Part shown: positions 11,649 through 22,996 of the stretch, piece after piece | Position numbering within the stretch: position 1 is the first letter of the stretch | Layout: every line of letters begins with the position of its first letter | Source: Venturia oleaginea | Taxonomy: Eukaryota; Ascomycota; Dothideomycetes; Venturiales; Venturiaceae | Length of the DNA stretch: 64,000 nucleotides | NCBI GenBank assembly: GCA_013176395.1 | Contig: JABMLP010000002.1 | Span: forward strand, 744,001 to 808,000 | Direction of reading: 5' to 3' | The notes under the pieces: model-generated | The model's input: the letters and a program-made list of their open reading frames with translations, nothing else | The model's database searches: none | What the model was told of the DNA's origin: nothing | Translations under genes and position numbers: made by a program

Positions 11649-14399
11649 ATGAACCCGTCTGGCTTCGAATTCCCTTCCGAGTCGCATGCTTCTCCATCAA
11701 AACGCGTCTCCTCCAGCCATGATACCACTCCGAAGTCTTCCTCTTCCGGCAAGAGGAAGCTAAAAGGTGGAGTAGCTCAGGTCTCGCAATTATCTTCTTT
11801 CACGATACCCGTAAGAAAATCGTTCTTGAGGAATGGAAACGCGACGACTAAAAGACAAGCTAGCCATGTCCTGCATCCATATACGACAAACCTTATACCC
11901 TACAACCTTTACGCCTTCTCAATCGGTCACGATTACCGCTATCCTTTCTCGATACCTCACCCAACACAGAATCACTACCTACGACTCAATTATTCTCCGC
12001 AAACATTGCTATACTAGAACCCAAAGAAGAAAGTCCTGGGGCACCGAATGTGCTCATTGCTAGCCCGGACTCTGGCACATCACTTTACGCGATTGAGCGC
12101 GTGAAGCCTAGGGTATATGCCCTTTGTAAGCTGTGCAAATGGGTGAAGATTGGCTATCCGGAGGACGAATCCGCGGTTCAACACACCCCTATCGCGCGAC
12201 AATTGCAGGCAGATCATTCTGGAGAAGCCTCAAAATGGTGGAAAAGAGCAGCAGTTGTCGCAGAGGATGGTCTGGAGCGCCCTGAAAAACGTCCTCGATT
12301 GTCCATGGCGCCTCTAGATCCACCAGAGCCTCCGGTCGAGCTACCATCTGCGCGACCAGCACAGAATCTACCTGACCAGGACGTTGATACACAGCCAGAT
12401 ATTATCACGAGCCAACCGGATCAACCCATCTCAAGCCAAGAAACACTGGATACCTTCGTTTGCCAGTACTTGGACGCCTTGTACAAATCTCGAACTTCTC
12501 TCGCCTTCTTTGCAAAGGGCCCACTGTCTCGAGCGCGAAAGGCTTTTACAGGATCTTCGGAAGACGGCCTAGGCGGTCAGTGATCTTGCAAGCTTTTTGC
12601 GAACTATGATATTACCACTCAATACTATGGACAAGAAGTACCGCGAAAAGATCCCCCGCCTAATCAGAGCCTTGCCTCCTGGTATGCTTTCAGACTCTGA
12701 GCAAGAGGGCCCTGCGTCGACAAAGAAGAGAAAATCAAAGAAGTTGCCGAAACTGAGCAAGGAGGGCTTCTACACTTTTGAAGATGAACCATGCAAGCGA
12801 TGGTGGCTGATGAACAGCTCGGATGCAAAACCTCACCAGAACGAATCCGTGGAGCAATTCCTTCGGCGTCGGATTGGACACTTGCGGGTCAGAGAGACCT
12901 TAGCACAGATCATTCTTGTTCTTGAGATCATGGCACTGGAGGCATCATCGGCATTCAAAGCTAGCGGTTCTGCTAATGCAGAAGCCGAAAGTCAAGCTGG
13001 AGCCGAAAGCCAATCAACGAAGAAAAGGCGAAGGCCAAAGAAGGCGCTGGATTTGGATATCCAGCTGGACTTGCTGTTAGACAAGCTTACTATTTGGCAA
13101 TCTATCGAGCAAGACGAGAGCAGCAACGCAGATGCAAGGAAGGACTCCGACCCTTCTACCCGCGCTAATGCAGAAAAGCTTGAAGATTGCGACATTCTTG
13201 CATCGTTTTGCGTGGAGGTCATCATCCCTTTCTTCAAATCTAAGGTCCCGGACAAAGCTGCGATGGTCAACAAAAAATTTGGCGGTCCTGGCGCAGTATC
13301 TCTAGAGAAGCTTGATAGACCTAAAGCTCGCCAAGAGTTGGAGAAGAGGCCTCGTCGTCCTCTTCAAAAGACGCCATCAGATACTACTGGAAACATCAGA
13401 GCGCGGCCTCCGACTCTCTCCCGTGCAGCAACGGATTCTGTGATGCCGCGGATGATGCGAGAGACGAGTGACATTTCGTTGCTGGAGATACCGCAAGCAC
13501 GTCCTGTTCAGCGAAACTCATCTGTGCAACTGAAGCATCTCAAACATCGGCAGATTGACATGCTCGCAATCAGCGCGGTTACAGAGGCAAAGCAGAAACA
13601 AAAGGCAAAAATACAAGAGGATCTCAAAAACGCTGTCGATATATTGAAGAAGCCTAACCGTGGACAGGCAGTCAAAGATTACGTCGACGCATCAGAACAA
13701 CGAAGTCTGGGTAGTGCGAGTATGCGAAAGAAGACTGGAACGAACCGCAATATCTTCCAGAACGTGCAGGTGTCGGCCACACCTAGGGCTGGACGGAAAC
13801 GAGATGCGCTTCGTCCAGCCGTGCCTAGCTATTCTCAAGCAGCTCAGGCACCGGATCTTGATATTCCACCTTTTCCTTCTAGCGATTTTGTGATTTCGTC
13901 GTCTGCGATTCGACCTCCACAGTTTACAGAAAGTGGAAACGCGGCATCTTCCAATCATGTGCAACCTCATGGAATTGCTGAAACACCTTCGCGTGGGAGG
14001 TCCAAGATGGTGACATTTGATTCCTCTCCGCCGACAATGCATCAGGAGGATGTACTGGACGATTATATCGGAGCGACACCAGCAAAGACGAGCTTTACAG
14101 ATTTTCTCAGGCAAAAGGTAGCACGAGATGGGGCGACACAAAGCCTTGGTCAGGAGACGCAGCCTGAGAAGAGAGTCAGGCCAGAGTTCACGACACCTCA
14201 GAAGCCTAGGCCTATCTTCGCGACTCCAATCAAGTCTGCGCCTGTTTTTGCTACTCCGGTGAAGAGTGTCAGGAGGCCAACGGCCATTGCTCAGACTCCG
14301 GAGGCGAGAAGGGAGAAAATGGTAGACGCCGATGTTGAGGCTGAACCGAACATTTATGATGCACTGGGATGGAATGATGATTATGATGAATTTGCATAG
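11649..14399 (+). CDS. SLD3: DNA replication initiation protein Sld3 (frame break)
   Basis: Sld3 loads Cdc45 onto Mcm2-7 and, once phosphorylated by CDK, binds Dpb11 to fire origins. Exon 1 is 11649-11810 and exon 2 starts at 11864 after a 53-nt intron (join SFTIP/PCPASIYDKPY). The Sld3 family core is clear: LYAIERVKPRVYALCKL, QYLDALYKSRTSLAFFAKGP, DKKYREKIPRLI, CKRWW. Between 12573 and 12582 the frame changes by one base. The upstream frame reaches TGA at 12581-12583 while the family sequence (DLASFLRTM) continues in the next frame to 14399. The C-terminal third has many S/TP sites, including repeated ATPIK, ATPVK and TPQK motifs that fit CDK control. With the shift the protein is about 898 residues. 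A weak 55-nt intron at 12526-12580 could also restore frame, but it would delete a conserved SRARKAF segment. Confidence 0.82.
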
Positions 14400-15499
14400 C
14401 GTAGGAGTGAGCGCTCGTATATACACTGTACAGCGTGCATGGTCGGCGTCATCGTTTTGGAGTTTTCGGGACATGCATTGTGCTCGTTTTGGAGCTAGTA
14501 TTGCATTAACGAAGATATGATGGCGATTATAATAATAGGAATATAGAGTTTACGCAGATAGTACTTGTCTCCGTTGATTGAAATAAGAGATGAGGAAGAT
14601 AAGACACGAAAGACTACCTTCTTTTACAAGAGGCTAATAGCACTTTGGGGAACTCACGTCAACGATGGTTAGTTATACATACTTGTGTTTCCGATAATTT
14701 CTGTATAACAACCCTCATCCATGTTGAAGGGATTACCTTCTACATACCTTACGAATTACTACATCAGATATCTTCGGGCCAGACTTCCGTAGCGACGGCA
14801 TTCTTCCATGAAACGTGTACGAACGATACACCCTCGAGAGAGGAAAATGAATCAGGTCTTGTAATGAAACGCTCTATTTAGGAAAAATAATGATGGATGG
14901 ATTTAATGAGGTGCTGATGTTCTTGTGAGATGAGAGAAATCACCCCACGATTAGTTATTTCGTGATGATTGATTCTTGTGGGTGTTATGATGATGGTGAT
15001 GATGAAATAACCGAGAGAGACGACGACAAATAAGGTGCAGAGGGAGAAGAAGGTGGTGATGATGATGATACTTACTATTCCACTCTCTTTACGTCTAATC
15101 GAATAAACAATGTGCGTAGCAAATGCAAGCTCAGTGGACGTCAATGAGAAATACCCGACGGAGCCATGGTGCTGATACTTGAATCGATGTTGTCACATGA
15201 TATTATGAACGAAGACGGGAGCATGCAGGTGCGCCTGCCCTTTCATCGAAGAACTGGGAGTGGTTGGAAATCTGGGCCTAGGTTTGAACCGAGGGTTTTG
15301 ACAATCACAGACGTAAAATTGAAATGCAGGAACGCTGCTCGATATTTCAATAAACAACTGACTGGTAGTTGGGACTGGATGTCGAATCTGAGGTCTCCCA
15401 ATTTCCACGCTCAATCCATGCCACATATAGCACATTCATAATAGATGTATATGCTGTATATACCAATTCCAACGCCCTGACTGTCAATTGACGCTCTCT
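14400..15499. other. Convergent intergenic spacer, SLD3 / SEC13
   Basis: About 1.1 kb between the ends of SLD3 and SEC13. It contains GATGATG-type simple repeats near 14991-15070 and AT-rich stretches. No gene is supported. Confidence 0.6.
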
Positions 15500-16705
15500 C
15501 TATTCATCGATGGACTTGACCAGTACCCAACCGCCACTCAATCTCTCCTTGTAGAGAGAGACTTTGTTGTCTCCAGTGCTCACAGCGAGAACATTGCCGC
15601 TCAATGACCAGCTCACTCGCCATGCCACAGCGTCGAAGTTGAGTGTAGTCGCAGTCCAATCACCAGCAGCAGGATTCTTGCTCGTCGTAGTCCAAATCTT
15701 TACGGTCTTGTCTTGTGAAGCGCTGGCGATGTAGCTCTTTGTGAGGATGATGGGAGCCCATGCCACATCCCTAACCCAATCGCCGTGCCCGGTCAATTCT
15801 GAGACGCAAATCCAGCTCCCCGTCTCATTCGAGAAATCCCAGATCTTGACCAAGCAATCGGAGCCACCTGTGACTATCCTCCTCAACGGTGCCGAGTTTT
15901 GTTGCGGTGCTGCGCTTGTGACTGCGCCTGCAGAGACGGAGGGAGCCCATGAGACGGAATTGACGCCCATGCTGTGTGCTTGGAAGACTGTGGAGGTCCA
16001 GGCATTATCCTTCAATTCCAAGACTGAAACCTGTCCGTCGCTTGAGGCACCAGCGACCAAACAGCCACACTCGTGTGGTGCCCAAGCTACGAGATTGACA
16101 CTAGCACCGTGACCCGCGTAATCAAATGCCTTGCCCCAGACTCCTTGCGGCTGTTCTTTCCAGACCACAATTCGGCCGTCGTAACTCGATGAGGCGAGGA
16201 GAGTACCGAATTTCGGGTGGGCCCAGGCGACGCACCAAACGGGGCCATCGTGGCCTTTTAGCGTTTCGAGGAGCTTGTGAGATTCTTGGCCTGGTTGCGA
16301 GGGATCGGTGGTAATTTCGAATATCTTGATGGTACGGTCGGAGGAGCAGGTTGCAAGTCGGCGTCCGTAGTAGTCTAGGACCGCGTCGTGCTGTGAAGTT
16401 CAGGTTAGCTTTTGTGGTTATGCTGGGCGCATGGCGGGTACTATGCGATTTCGAATGGGAGAGGCGTCAACGAGACTTCGCTCTTGTTCTTCGCGCTGGG
16501 CTGTGGGTGTTCGGAGAGGAGAAGGCGAGTATGGGAGGCTTCTTGGCTGGCGTGGAGCAAGGCAGCCTCCAGGTAGTTCGAGATAAAGGTGAGGATCCAT
16601 TATGTAGATCGGGTACTTACTATCATATCATCGTGGGAGCTGGTTATTTGTGCCTTAGGTGTGTTAGAATCGCTCTTTCTCTTCTGGTGGCGAAGGGCTT
16701 ACCAT
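15500..16705 (-). CDS. SEC13: Sec13, COPII coat and nuclear pore WD40 protein
   Basis: Sec13 pairs with Sec31 in the outer COPII cage at ER exit sites and with Nup145/Nup84 in the nuclear pore; fungi also use it in the SEA complex. The exons are 16703-16705, 16621-16653 and 15500-16390, giving 308 residues. The protein is a six-bladed WD40 propeller: [88 protein letters not shown] and a final [11 protein letters not shown]. As in UMP1, the first coding exon is only ATG (donor GTAAGC), followed by a 49-nt intron and an 11-codon exon. The second intron is long for this genome (230 nt). The gene is divergent from PEX20. Confidence 0.95.
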
Positions 16706-17271
16706 GATTGCTGTGTAGTGGTTGCGACTGCTTGGACTGTGATGTTTACTTGACACTTCTGGATACGATTTGCAGTATCTGGCCTGGCCTGTCATGTGTG
16801 GCGCTCAGCCACAGTTACCCCTTTTGTCGCTTCATTTTGTCCGTTCGACCTTCAATTCTACACACACACCCATATGATCATTCTCTCGAGGCAGACATTC
16901 GAACCTGTCGAATTCGCCTTTGTGAGAAATTGAGGTCCGCATTAATTTTCTACCGTGCCTTCTCTATTCGCAAAGCATTTGATCTTTGCCTCAAGCACCA
17001 TTGCGAACTACAGAGGCTTGGGTACCATGTATTAGGAAATCAGTTATTTAAGAGATGAGATTCCTCCTACAAGTAGTTGTCGTCCTCTTCAAAGAATTCT
17101 TTATTCACGCGTCGTGGGTCCCTCCTTACTGTAATAGGCAGTTTTATACCGGCTGATATCATGGCCTCGGCCTCGGCTGTGTCTCGTGAATAAACGAATC
17201 TCCAATGTTATCCTTATGCTCTCTGTCTTCCCCATCCAAAAGTCTCTCCTCCTCCCCATAATATACTCACC
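16706..17271. promoter_or_regulatory. Shared divergent promoter, SEC13 / PEX20
   Basis: 566 bp between the two start codons. A CACACACACC stretch lies near 16861. No additional gene is supported. Confidence 0.55.
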
Positions 17272-18457
17272 ATGGCCGACGCTCTCTGCGGACCCTCGAA
17301 TGCTCTCCAGCAGTTCCAAAAGCATTCCTCAGTCGACCGAACTCTCCAGCAAGACCGCTTAATAGCTCGCCCAGGCACATCACAGGTACCTTTGCCTTTC
17401 AGATGTGAGAATCGTGTACTAATAACATCTATAGTCCTTCCGATCCAAACTGGGATCCAACCAAGGAACATTAGATCCCGAATTCGAAGCCTTTCAGCAA
17501 GGACTCACAGCACATGCCCCGCCGCAATTCGGTGCTCATCCCTTACAACAACGTTTCCCTCCTCAATCTCAGCAGTCACATTTTCAGGCTCCAGACTGGG
17601 CAAATGACTTTCAAAGACTCCACATATCCTCCCCGAGTCCGGTATCCTCCCAACAATCAATACGACAAGCACCCACAGCCAGGCACTCCCCGCAGGCATC
17701 ATGGCATCAAGACTTCATGCAAAGTCAGGCACCGCAAATGCCGGTTTTCCAACCTATGTCCTCCATGTCCCAGGGATATTCGTGGAACAATGGCATGCAA
17801 AGCCCGCATTACGTGTCACAGCCGTCCCAAGTGATGCAAGGCAAGCAAAAGGCGGAAGAGAATACACAGTTTGATGCTGCTGCATTTGAGGCAGCGTTCG
17901 ACACAGCACAAGCAGATGCTCTAGCAGCCGAGATCCAGGTAGAGCGCGAAGAGATAGACGCTCTTGTCGCACAGAAAGCATCAGACCTCAATGCACAACG
18001 TCATGCGCAACCACAAATAAACCATCTTGTAGATTTGGACCTGTCACAGGCCATGGAACAAGATCTTACGCACGAGGAGCCATGGGCTGACAATATGGCT
18101 ACAGAGTATCCACAAGCTCTTATGGACGAAATGGACCAGGAGAACCTTGAACGAACATATCAACAGCTTCAGACCGACAAGGAGAAGCAACAACCAGAAC
18201 AGAAGGGCTTCACAGATGAAGAGCTGGCACGGACAGCTGGCGCTTTGCTCGACAGCGTTTCGCACGACACATCGGCCAAATTCCAAGAATCGGTGTTCCT
18301 GCAATTAATGCGCAGAATAAGAGATCATGAGGTCAGGGTGGAGGGCGAACACTTTGTCGAGGTCAGTAACGACCTTTTGCTCTCTTCAATTGATGAACCA
18401 TTTCAACAACAAGCCACACCGTCAAGTACGAATGAGGAATATTCGCAGGCCATGTAA
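17272..18457 (+). CDS. PEX20: Peroxin Pex20, Pex7 co-receptor
   Basis: Pex20 is the fungal partner of Pex7 in importing PTS2 proteins such as thiolase into peroxisomes. Exon 1 (17272-17385) encodes the diagnostic N-terminus with MADALCGPSNALQQFQKH. Its early cysteine is the residue that, in this family, accepts ubiquitin for receptor recycling. Exon 2 starts at 17435 after a 49-nt intron with a CTAAT branch site. Aromatic docking motifs of the WxxxF type are visible (DWANDF, SWHQDF). The Pex7-binding region near the C-terminus includes FLQLMRRIRDHEVRVEG. The simple reading stops at 18457, giving 378 residues. An in-frame 87-nt GT...AG segment at 18362-18448 could also be spliced out, and downstream exons (see 18667-19351) could join in phase, so the 3' end is uncertain. 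Confidence 0.92.
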
Positions 18458-18666
18458 TTAGCAAAATGCAGCGACAGATTCACACACGATATCGCGTTAC
18501 TACCGTTGCTGTCAAGCCTCTCGCGATGCGCGATGCGTTAGCCTCACGTCTGTGACCTGGTCTATCCCGGGGAGGCTGCAAGGCGAGGTATTCGCGGAGG
18601 CGGCCCCGCGGGAATCATTACCCGGCTCGCACGATTTTCACTTTACCTCCGTATATCTGAGGCCTC

Positions 18667-19351
18667 ATGCCCAAAATTACTGACGGTCACGTGAGAATTA
18701 TGCTAACGGTCATTGTCTTCCAGAATACTTCCTCATCAGGGACAGCGTCGATCTTTGCGCCAAAAGCGGAATCTACCCCTTTGACAGAGGCTTGGGCCTT
18801 TCCGGAAGAGGATCAGGAGTATGATATTACGCTGAGTCAAGATTGGGGCGCGGAGACTGAATTTATGGGTGACGGTGAGTTGAAGTAGAAGTTTCCTTGA
18901 ACCTGGTCCGAATCTTGTCATATTCTTGGTTCAAATTGCGCTAGAGGTGAAGAGAAATGATGATTTTGGTTGGAAACAGTCAAACACAAAACTGAAGGGG
19001 TTCTTTTGAATCGAACAAACCAGGAGCCTTGCAAACTGGAAACGGTGAGCAGGACCCTGATGATTTGCCATCTCATATACGCATGCCTCTTGAATTGTGC
19101 TCTCCACATATCATAAGCTAATCCCAACTCTAGACATTACTGACGTGGAACTATCCACCCGTATCAGCCTCCCATCACGTCCTCTGACACCTGAAATCGA
19201 TCCTCCCGCACCTACTCTCGAAGTCTGGAGAGAAAGACTCGACCTTCCAACTCCAGAGCCTAGCTCACCTGAGACCGCTTATTCCAGCATCGGTCGCTGG
19301 GGACCAACGCCTCCACCAAGCGGTCACCCATTCTCAAGTCCCTTTGAGTGA
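18667..19351 (+). CDS. Possible small gene or extra 3' exons of PEX20
   Basis: Two blocks of protein-like sequence are joined in phase by good splice signals. The first runs to 18874, where the donor GTGAGT follows; the second is 19134-19351, after a CTAG acceptor with a GCTAAT branch site. From ATG 18667 they give 141 residues, acidic and rich in Pro, Ser and Thr (TPLTEAWAFPEED, EVWRERLDLPTPEPS). A strong acceptor (GCTAAC then TTCCAG) lies at 18723, so the first block may be an internal exon. It would fit phase 0 after a PEX20 donor at 18362. A 21-nt microexon between the blocks is also possible. No family was recognised. Confidence 0.35.
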
Positions 19352-20332
19352 GATAGCGTATCACTGGGGAACAGGAGGATATTACAATTTTTGTGCATGA
19401 TCGTTTTCTAGATCGTCATTTTTGGATTTACGATATACCCCTAATTTACTCCCTGTCCTTTTGGATACTAACGCTGCTTGGCATTTCTTTCAATGTATTT
19501 CAATATATCTGTTCTCTACTTTTGTACCATTCGAGCCTCTCTTCACTTTGCTTTATTTGATTGGATGCGCTTTGGATGGTGATGATAAACTGACGAAACC
19601 TCGCTTGGTGTAGAATCATATCAGTCCCCCGATTCGACGTGGAGATATCGACGTCCCTTGCCGGCTGTTGTGAGGAATGGTGATGATGGGGGTGGGATGG
19701 GGGTTGGTGCTGCTGGATGTTTCTTCAGGAGAGATGGACAGCTCTTTTGATGATGTGGACATGGATGTGGTATAAAAAACAGTTGAAGAGGGCCGGGGAT
19801 GCAGGGGATGGCCTGGACAGGTCTGCTTCAAGGTTGCTAGCATCTTGAGTATTCTTGAGTATAACATTAACTTTGGACTTGGCAACGCGATTCAGATCTC
19901 GTAATCGGCTCGCTATGGGTGGAAAGAAGTAGCCGATATAAGACCTGGTTGGCATTTTTGAGTATGACTTTTTACTTCAAGCTGAAAGAGGGAGGGAGAA
20001 AGAAGGATGGTTTCATGCCACACTTATGTCCTTTTTGTAAAGATAGGTGCATTTCTCTATCTTATGAAGTGTCATTGCTGAGGTTTATTATTTCCAGATT
20101 ACAAGAGAATTGCCAGATGTTACACTTCTTTTTTTCGCGGACGAAGATGGCGATGATGTTCCCTCACGCCTGAGCCAATTGTTGAGCGCCGATTTGTAGC
20201 CGTAACTTGTGTTGATTTCATTGTTTTTCTTTTAACTTACCTATAACTTCCAATGCGTTTCAGATCATCCGCCTGCGGGAAGACGCCCATCACCTCACCC
20301 GATTAACCATCGTCAGGCCTGCAAGATCGATA
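19352..20332. other. Intergenic spacer
   Basis: About 1 kb with T-rich and GATGGTGATG-like tracts. ORFs on both strands look random. No gene, RNA or repeat family was recognised. Confidence 0.55.
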
Positions 20333-21118
20333 TCAACAATGATCATCCCCGTCAAGTTCATGACCCTTCAAGCCCCTAACGATCACGTTCCACGGTTTAC
20401 GCCAATCATGCCGATCATGTGTTGCCTCTCCCTTGCAATACATCCTCGGCCACGGAATATCGAAATGGCAAGTACTCATAATAAGCCATGCGCCATCGCT
20501 TACCTTCGTCCAACTCGACAATATAACATCATCCACATCTTGGTTACAAGCAAAGATGGCGGAATCGAAAGGGCAAGACACGCGACTACACTTTGGACCT
20601 TTACCAAAATGAATGCCTCTGAATTGCAGATGATCGAGGTATCGGATGCCGGATTGGATAGCATCGGTCTTTGCCCATTCGAAGCGATCTTGTTCGAGTT
20701 CGGTGGCTTCGTCGCGATCGCAGTCTATAGTATAGGTTGACTCCAGCATTCTTTCCAAACGTCGGCGCGCTTGGGATGTCTTGGGTGTTGATGTGGGCGT
20801 CGAATACTTTGCGCCAGCCTGGGTACGCTTCTTCCATTTGGGCCATTGCGTGTTGGATTGTGCCGCGGTAGACTGCCGTGTCGTTATCGTTGCCTTTGCC
20901 GGGGTGGACGTCGAAGGACCAGGAGGGTGTGGTGATTGTGTAGTTCGGGAACATGAGCTGGTCTGCGGCTTCTTTGGCGGCGAGGATTTCGGCGATGTTG
21001 ATGCCAGCGATGACCGGTGAGTAATTGTTAGTATCATGATCCTTGCCTTGATTCGAGGCACTCACTTGTCCGGCGTAGCAGACCACAGCCACATGATGGC
21101 GAGGCAAGGAGCACGCAT
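20333..21118 (-). pseudogene. Small secreted cysteine-containing protein, frame broken
   Basis: On the minus strand an ATG at 21118 starts a convincing signal peptide (MRAPCLAIMWLWSAT). The following protein-like block lies in a different frame (AEILAAKEAADQ, YPGWRKVFDAHINTQ). From about 20735 the sequence continues in a third phase to the stop at 20333, with TIDCDRDEATE, DAIQSGIRYL, CSRVSCPFDSAIFACNQD, VSDGAW and WNVIVRG. That last pattern of spaced cysteines, a DGA motif and a WNVIV ending resembles small secreted proteins of unknown function common in plant- or soil-associated ascomycetes. A one-base excess near 20735 is the simplest cause of the downstream shift. The N-terminal mismatch is not repaired by any visible intron. 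The gene is therefore either decayed or misassembled. The function is unknown. Confidence 0.55.
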
Positions 21119-22689
21119 GGTGAAGTTGCTGGCTGGTTTGTATATGGGAACAATTCTGCCAAGAGTGTTATGGGAATACCACTAGCAGATTACCTAAGGT
21201 TACCCGAATGTCCAACGAGTGTCGATGTCAGAGAGCCATCTGATGACCCGCATCATTGACTGAGGTCGCTCTGAGATTCTCTTCTGTTTACCTGACCAAG
21301 AGACCAAGTATTTATTCGCCCATTAGAGATTAGGCGGTACCCAGTACCCATCATAAGGCCCTCGTTGGCAAAAATGCCAATCCACTGTTGACACGGAAGT
21401 ACTAGTCTTCAGTCTCGACAGCTTTGGACAGCAAATACCTACCCTCCATTGTGCGGTACTCTGAGGTTCGAAATGTTATCTTAGATATGGGTTTCGCTCT
21501 GCTGTCCACCTGCATCTCGCTCCCGAATGCAAATGCAATGCTCTTGATGTGACATGACTGATCTTCCACAAACTGTGTTCATTGACCATTGATCAATAGA
21601 TGACTTCGAATCAGACTATCGCGGAAGTTCACTCCCCCACTCCCAGACACAGCAGCCACGCGTGTAGGAACCGTACTCCTACCATGTGAATATGCGATGC
21701 TTGAAGCTCAAACGATACCCGAAAGTCCCAGCTTTCCATCGAGGTCAGCACCAACCAATCTCTGGCGATAAGATTTCAAGGGCGTGATATCAGTCTCGTG
21801 ACGCTAGTGCAGGTGGTATTTATTGTTTGTTGTCGTTCTGTTTTCTTCACCTTTCTTCCACTCACCCACTCGCTCACTTTACACCAGATCACCTCGCATA
21901 CGACCATTGAATCTCATCGCCTGGAGGCAGACTGCTTCTGCGATGGCCGAACAAGCAGCACCAACCCAGAATCATCTGTCTCATCACTCTTCACCTTCAG
22001 CGACTGCGATGCCGGCGCGGATGTCTCGAGCTCTGTACCACATCCGTCAGGCTTCTCCACCTTTCTTTGGCTTTCGACTTGCAGCCATACTTCCACCTCT
22101 CCAGGCGCAAAAACAGCTCTTTTGTGCGCGAACCACAGAATCACCACACAAAAAGTTTATCCACCAGGCAGCAATCCGCATGTTCCCCGCCTGTACCGTG
22201 GAGGAGGCGATTACTGGCCACTTCCATATAATTATCCTGTGCCTCTGGCAACATCTTGGACAACGAAGAACCCGCGCAGAGTCGGATGTACTGAGACAGG
22301 ACATTTCCAGCAGACCAACGCCTCCTTGGAATCTCCGACCTCCACGAGAGAATCGATGCAGAGCCGCCTGCATGACTTGGTAGTGGGGTGCAGGTGGCCG
22401 CTGAGTTGGCGAGGTGTACCAGACTTCACAAGAGTCAAATCCGCAAAGTTTTCGCAAACCTGCTCAAAAAAAACCTGCTCAAACGTGAAGTGGGTCATAG
22501 GCTCCGGCAAGTACTTATACTGGATTTGCAGAGGATTTCTTTCTTCACTACCATTCCCCCAACACATCCTTTCCACCGACGCACACTCTAGAATTCAGCA
22601 CTTCCAGCAACGCACTCCTTAGCATCTACCACTCCTTCGCTCTTATCAATCTATTGCAATCATCACTCCTCTGAATTCATCATAGTGGC
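21119..22689. other. Region with unresolved ORFs, no assignable gene
   Basis: This begins with the promoter side of the secreted-protein relic. From 21943 a plus-strand frame starting MAEQAAPTQNHL is open to 22383. Other plus frames at 21798-22622 and 22388-22591 (KSQIRKVFANLLKK) also look partly protein-like. They cannot be joined by normal introns, although a one-base shift near 22385 would connect two of them. No homologue was recognised. Confidence 0.3.
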
Positions 22690-22948
22690 GGCGCATCGAA
22701 CGCTGTCGCATTCAGCACATGTTCGCAAATTTTCATAATTTCCAGGTAAGTCTCCTTCCTTCATGTTTTCAACATTTACTCATCAAGGTTCACAGACATA
22801 GTCTTTGGAGCTCTGTAACGTATCGAGCACGTCGTCGCATCAAGTTCATCGAGCGCATCGTCGCATCGCGCCCTGTCGCAACAACCTTTCAGTTAAGTTT
22901 TCTTCCTTCTCTCTTTTAGCATCTGCTCATCGCACAACCTCACAGTTG
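22690..22948. repeat. Two diverged ~150-bp direct repeats
   Basis: The stretch 22690-22803 aligns with 22845-22948. Each has a CGC...CTGTCGC box, then a TTTCAG/TTCCAG followed by a GTAAGT or TTAAGT hexamer, a pyrimidine tract CTTCCTTC, TGCTCATC or ACTCATC, and TCACAG. A third, shorter copy of the CTGTCGC...CCAGGTGGGTAA part follows at about 22955-22990. The copies differ by substitutions and small gaps. No ORF is conserved between them. Confidence 0.6.
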
Positions 22949-22996
22949 TCGCACCGAGCGCACTGTCGCGCTCTCCAGGTGGGTAACTTCTTTTGT

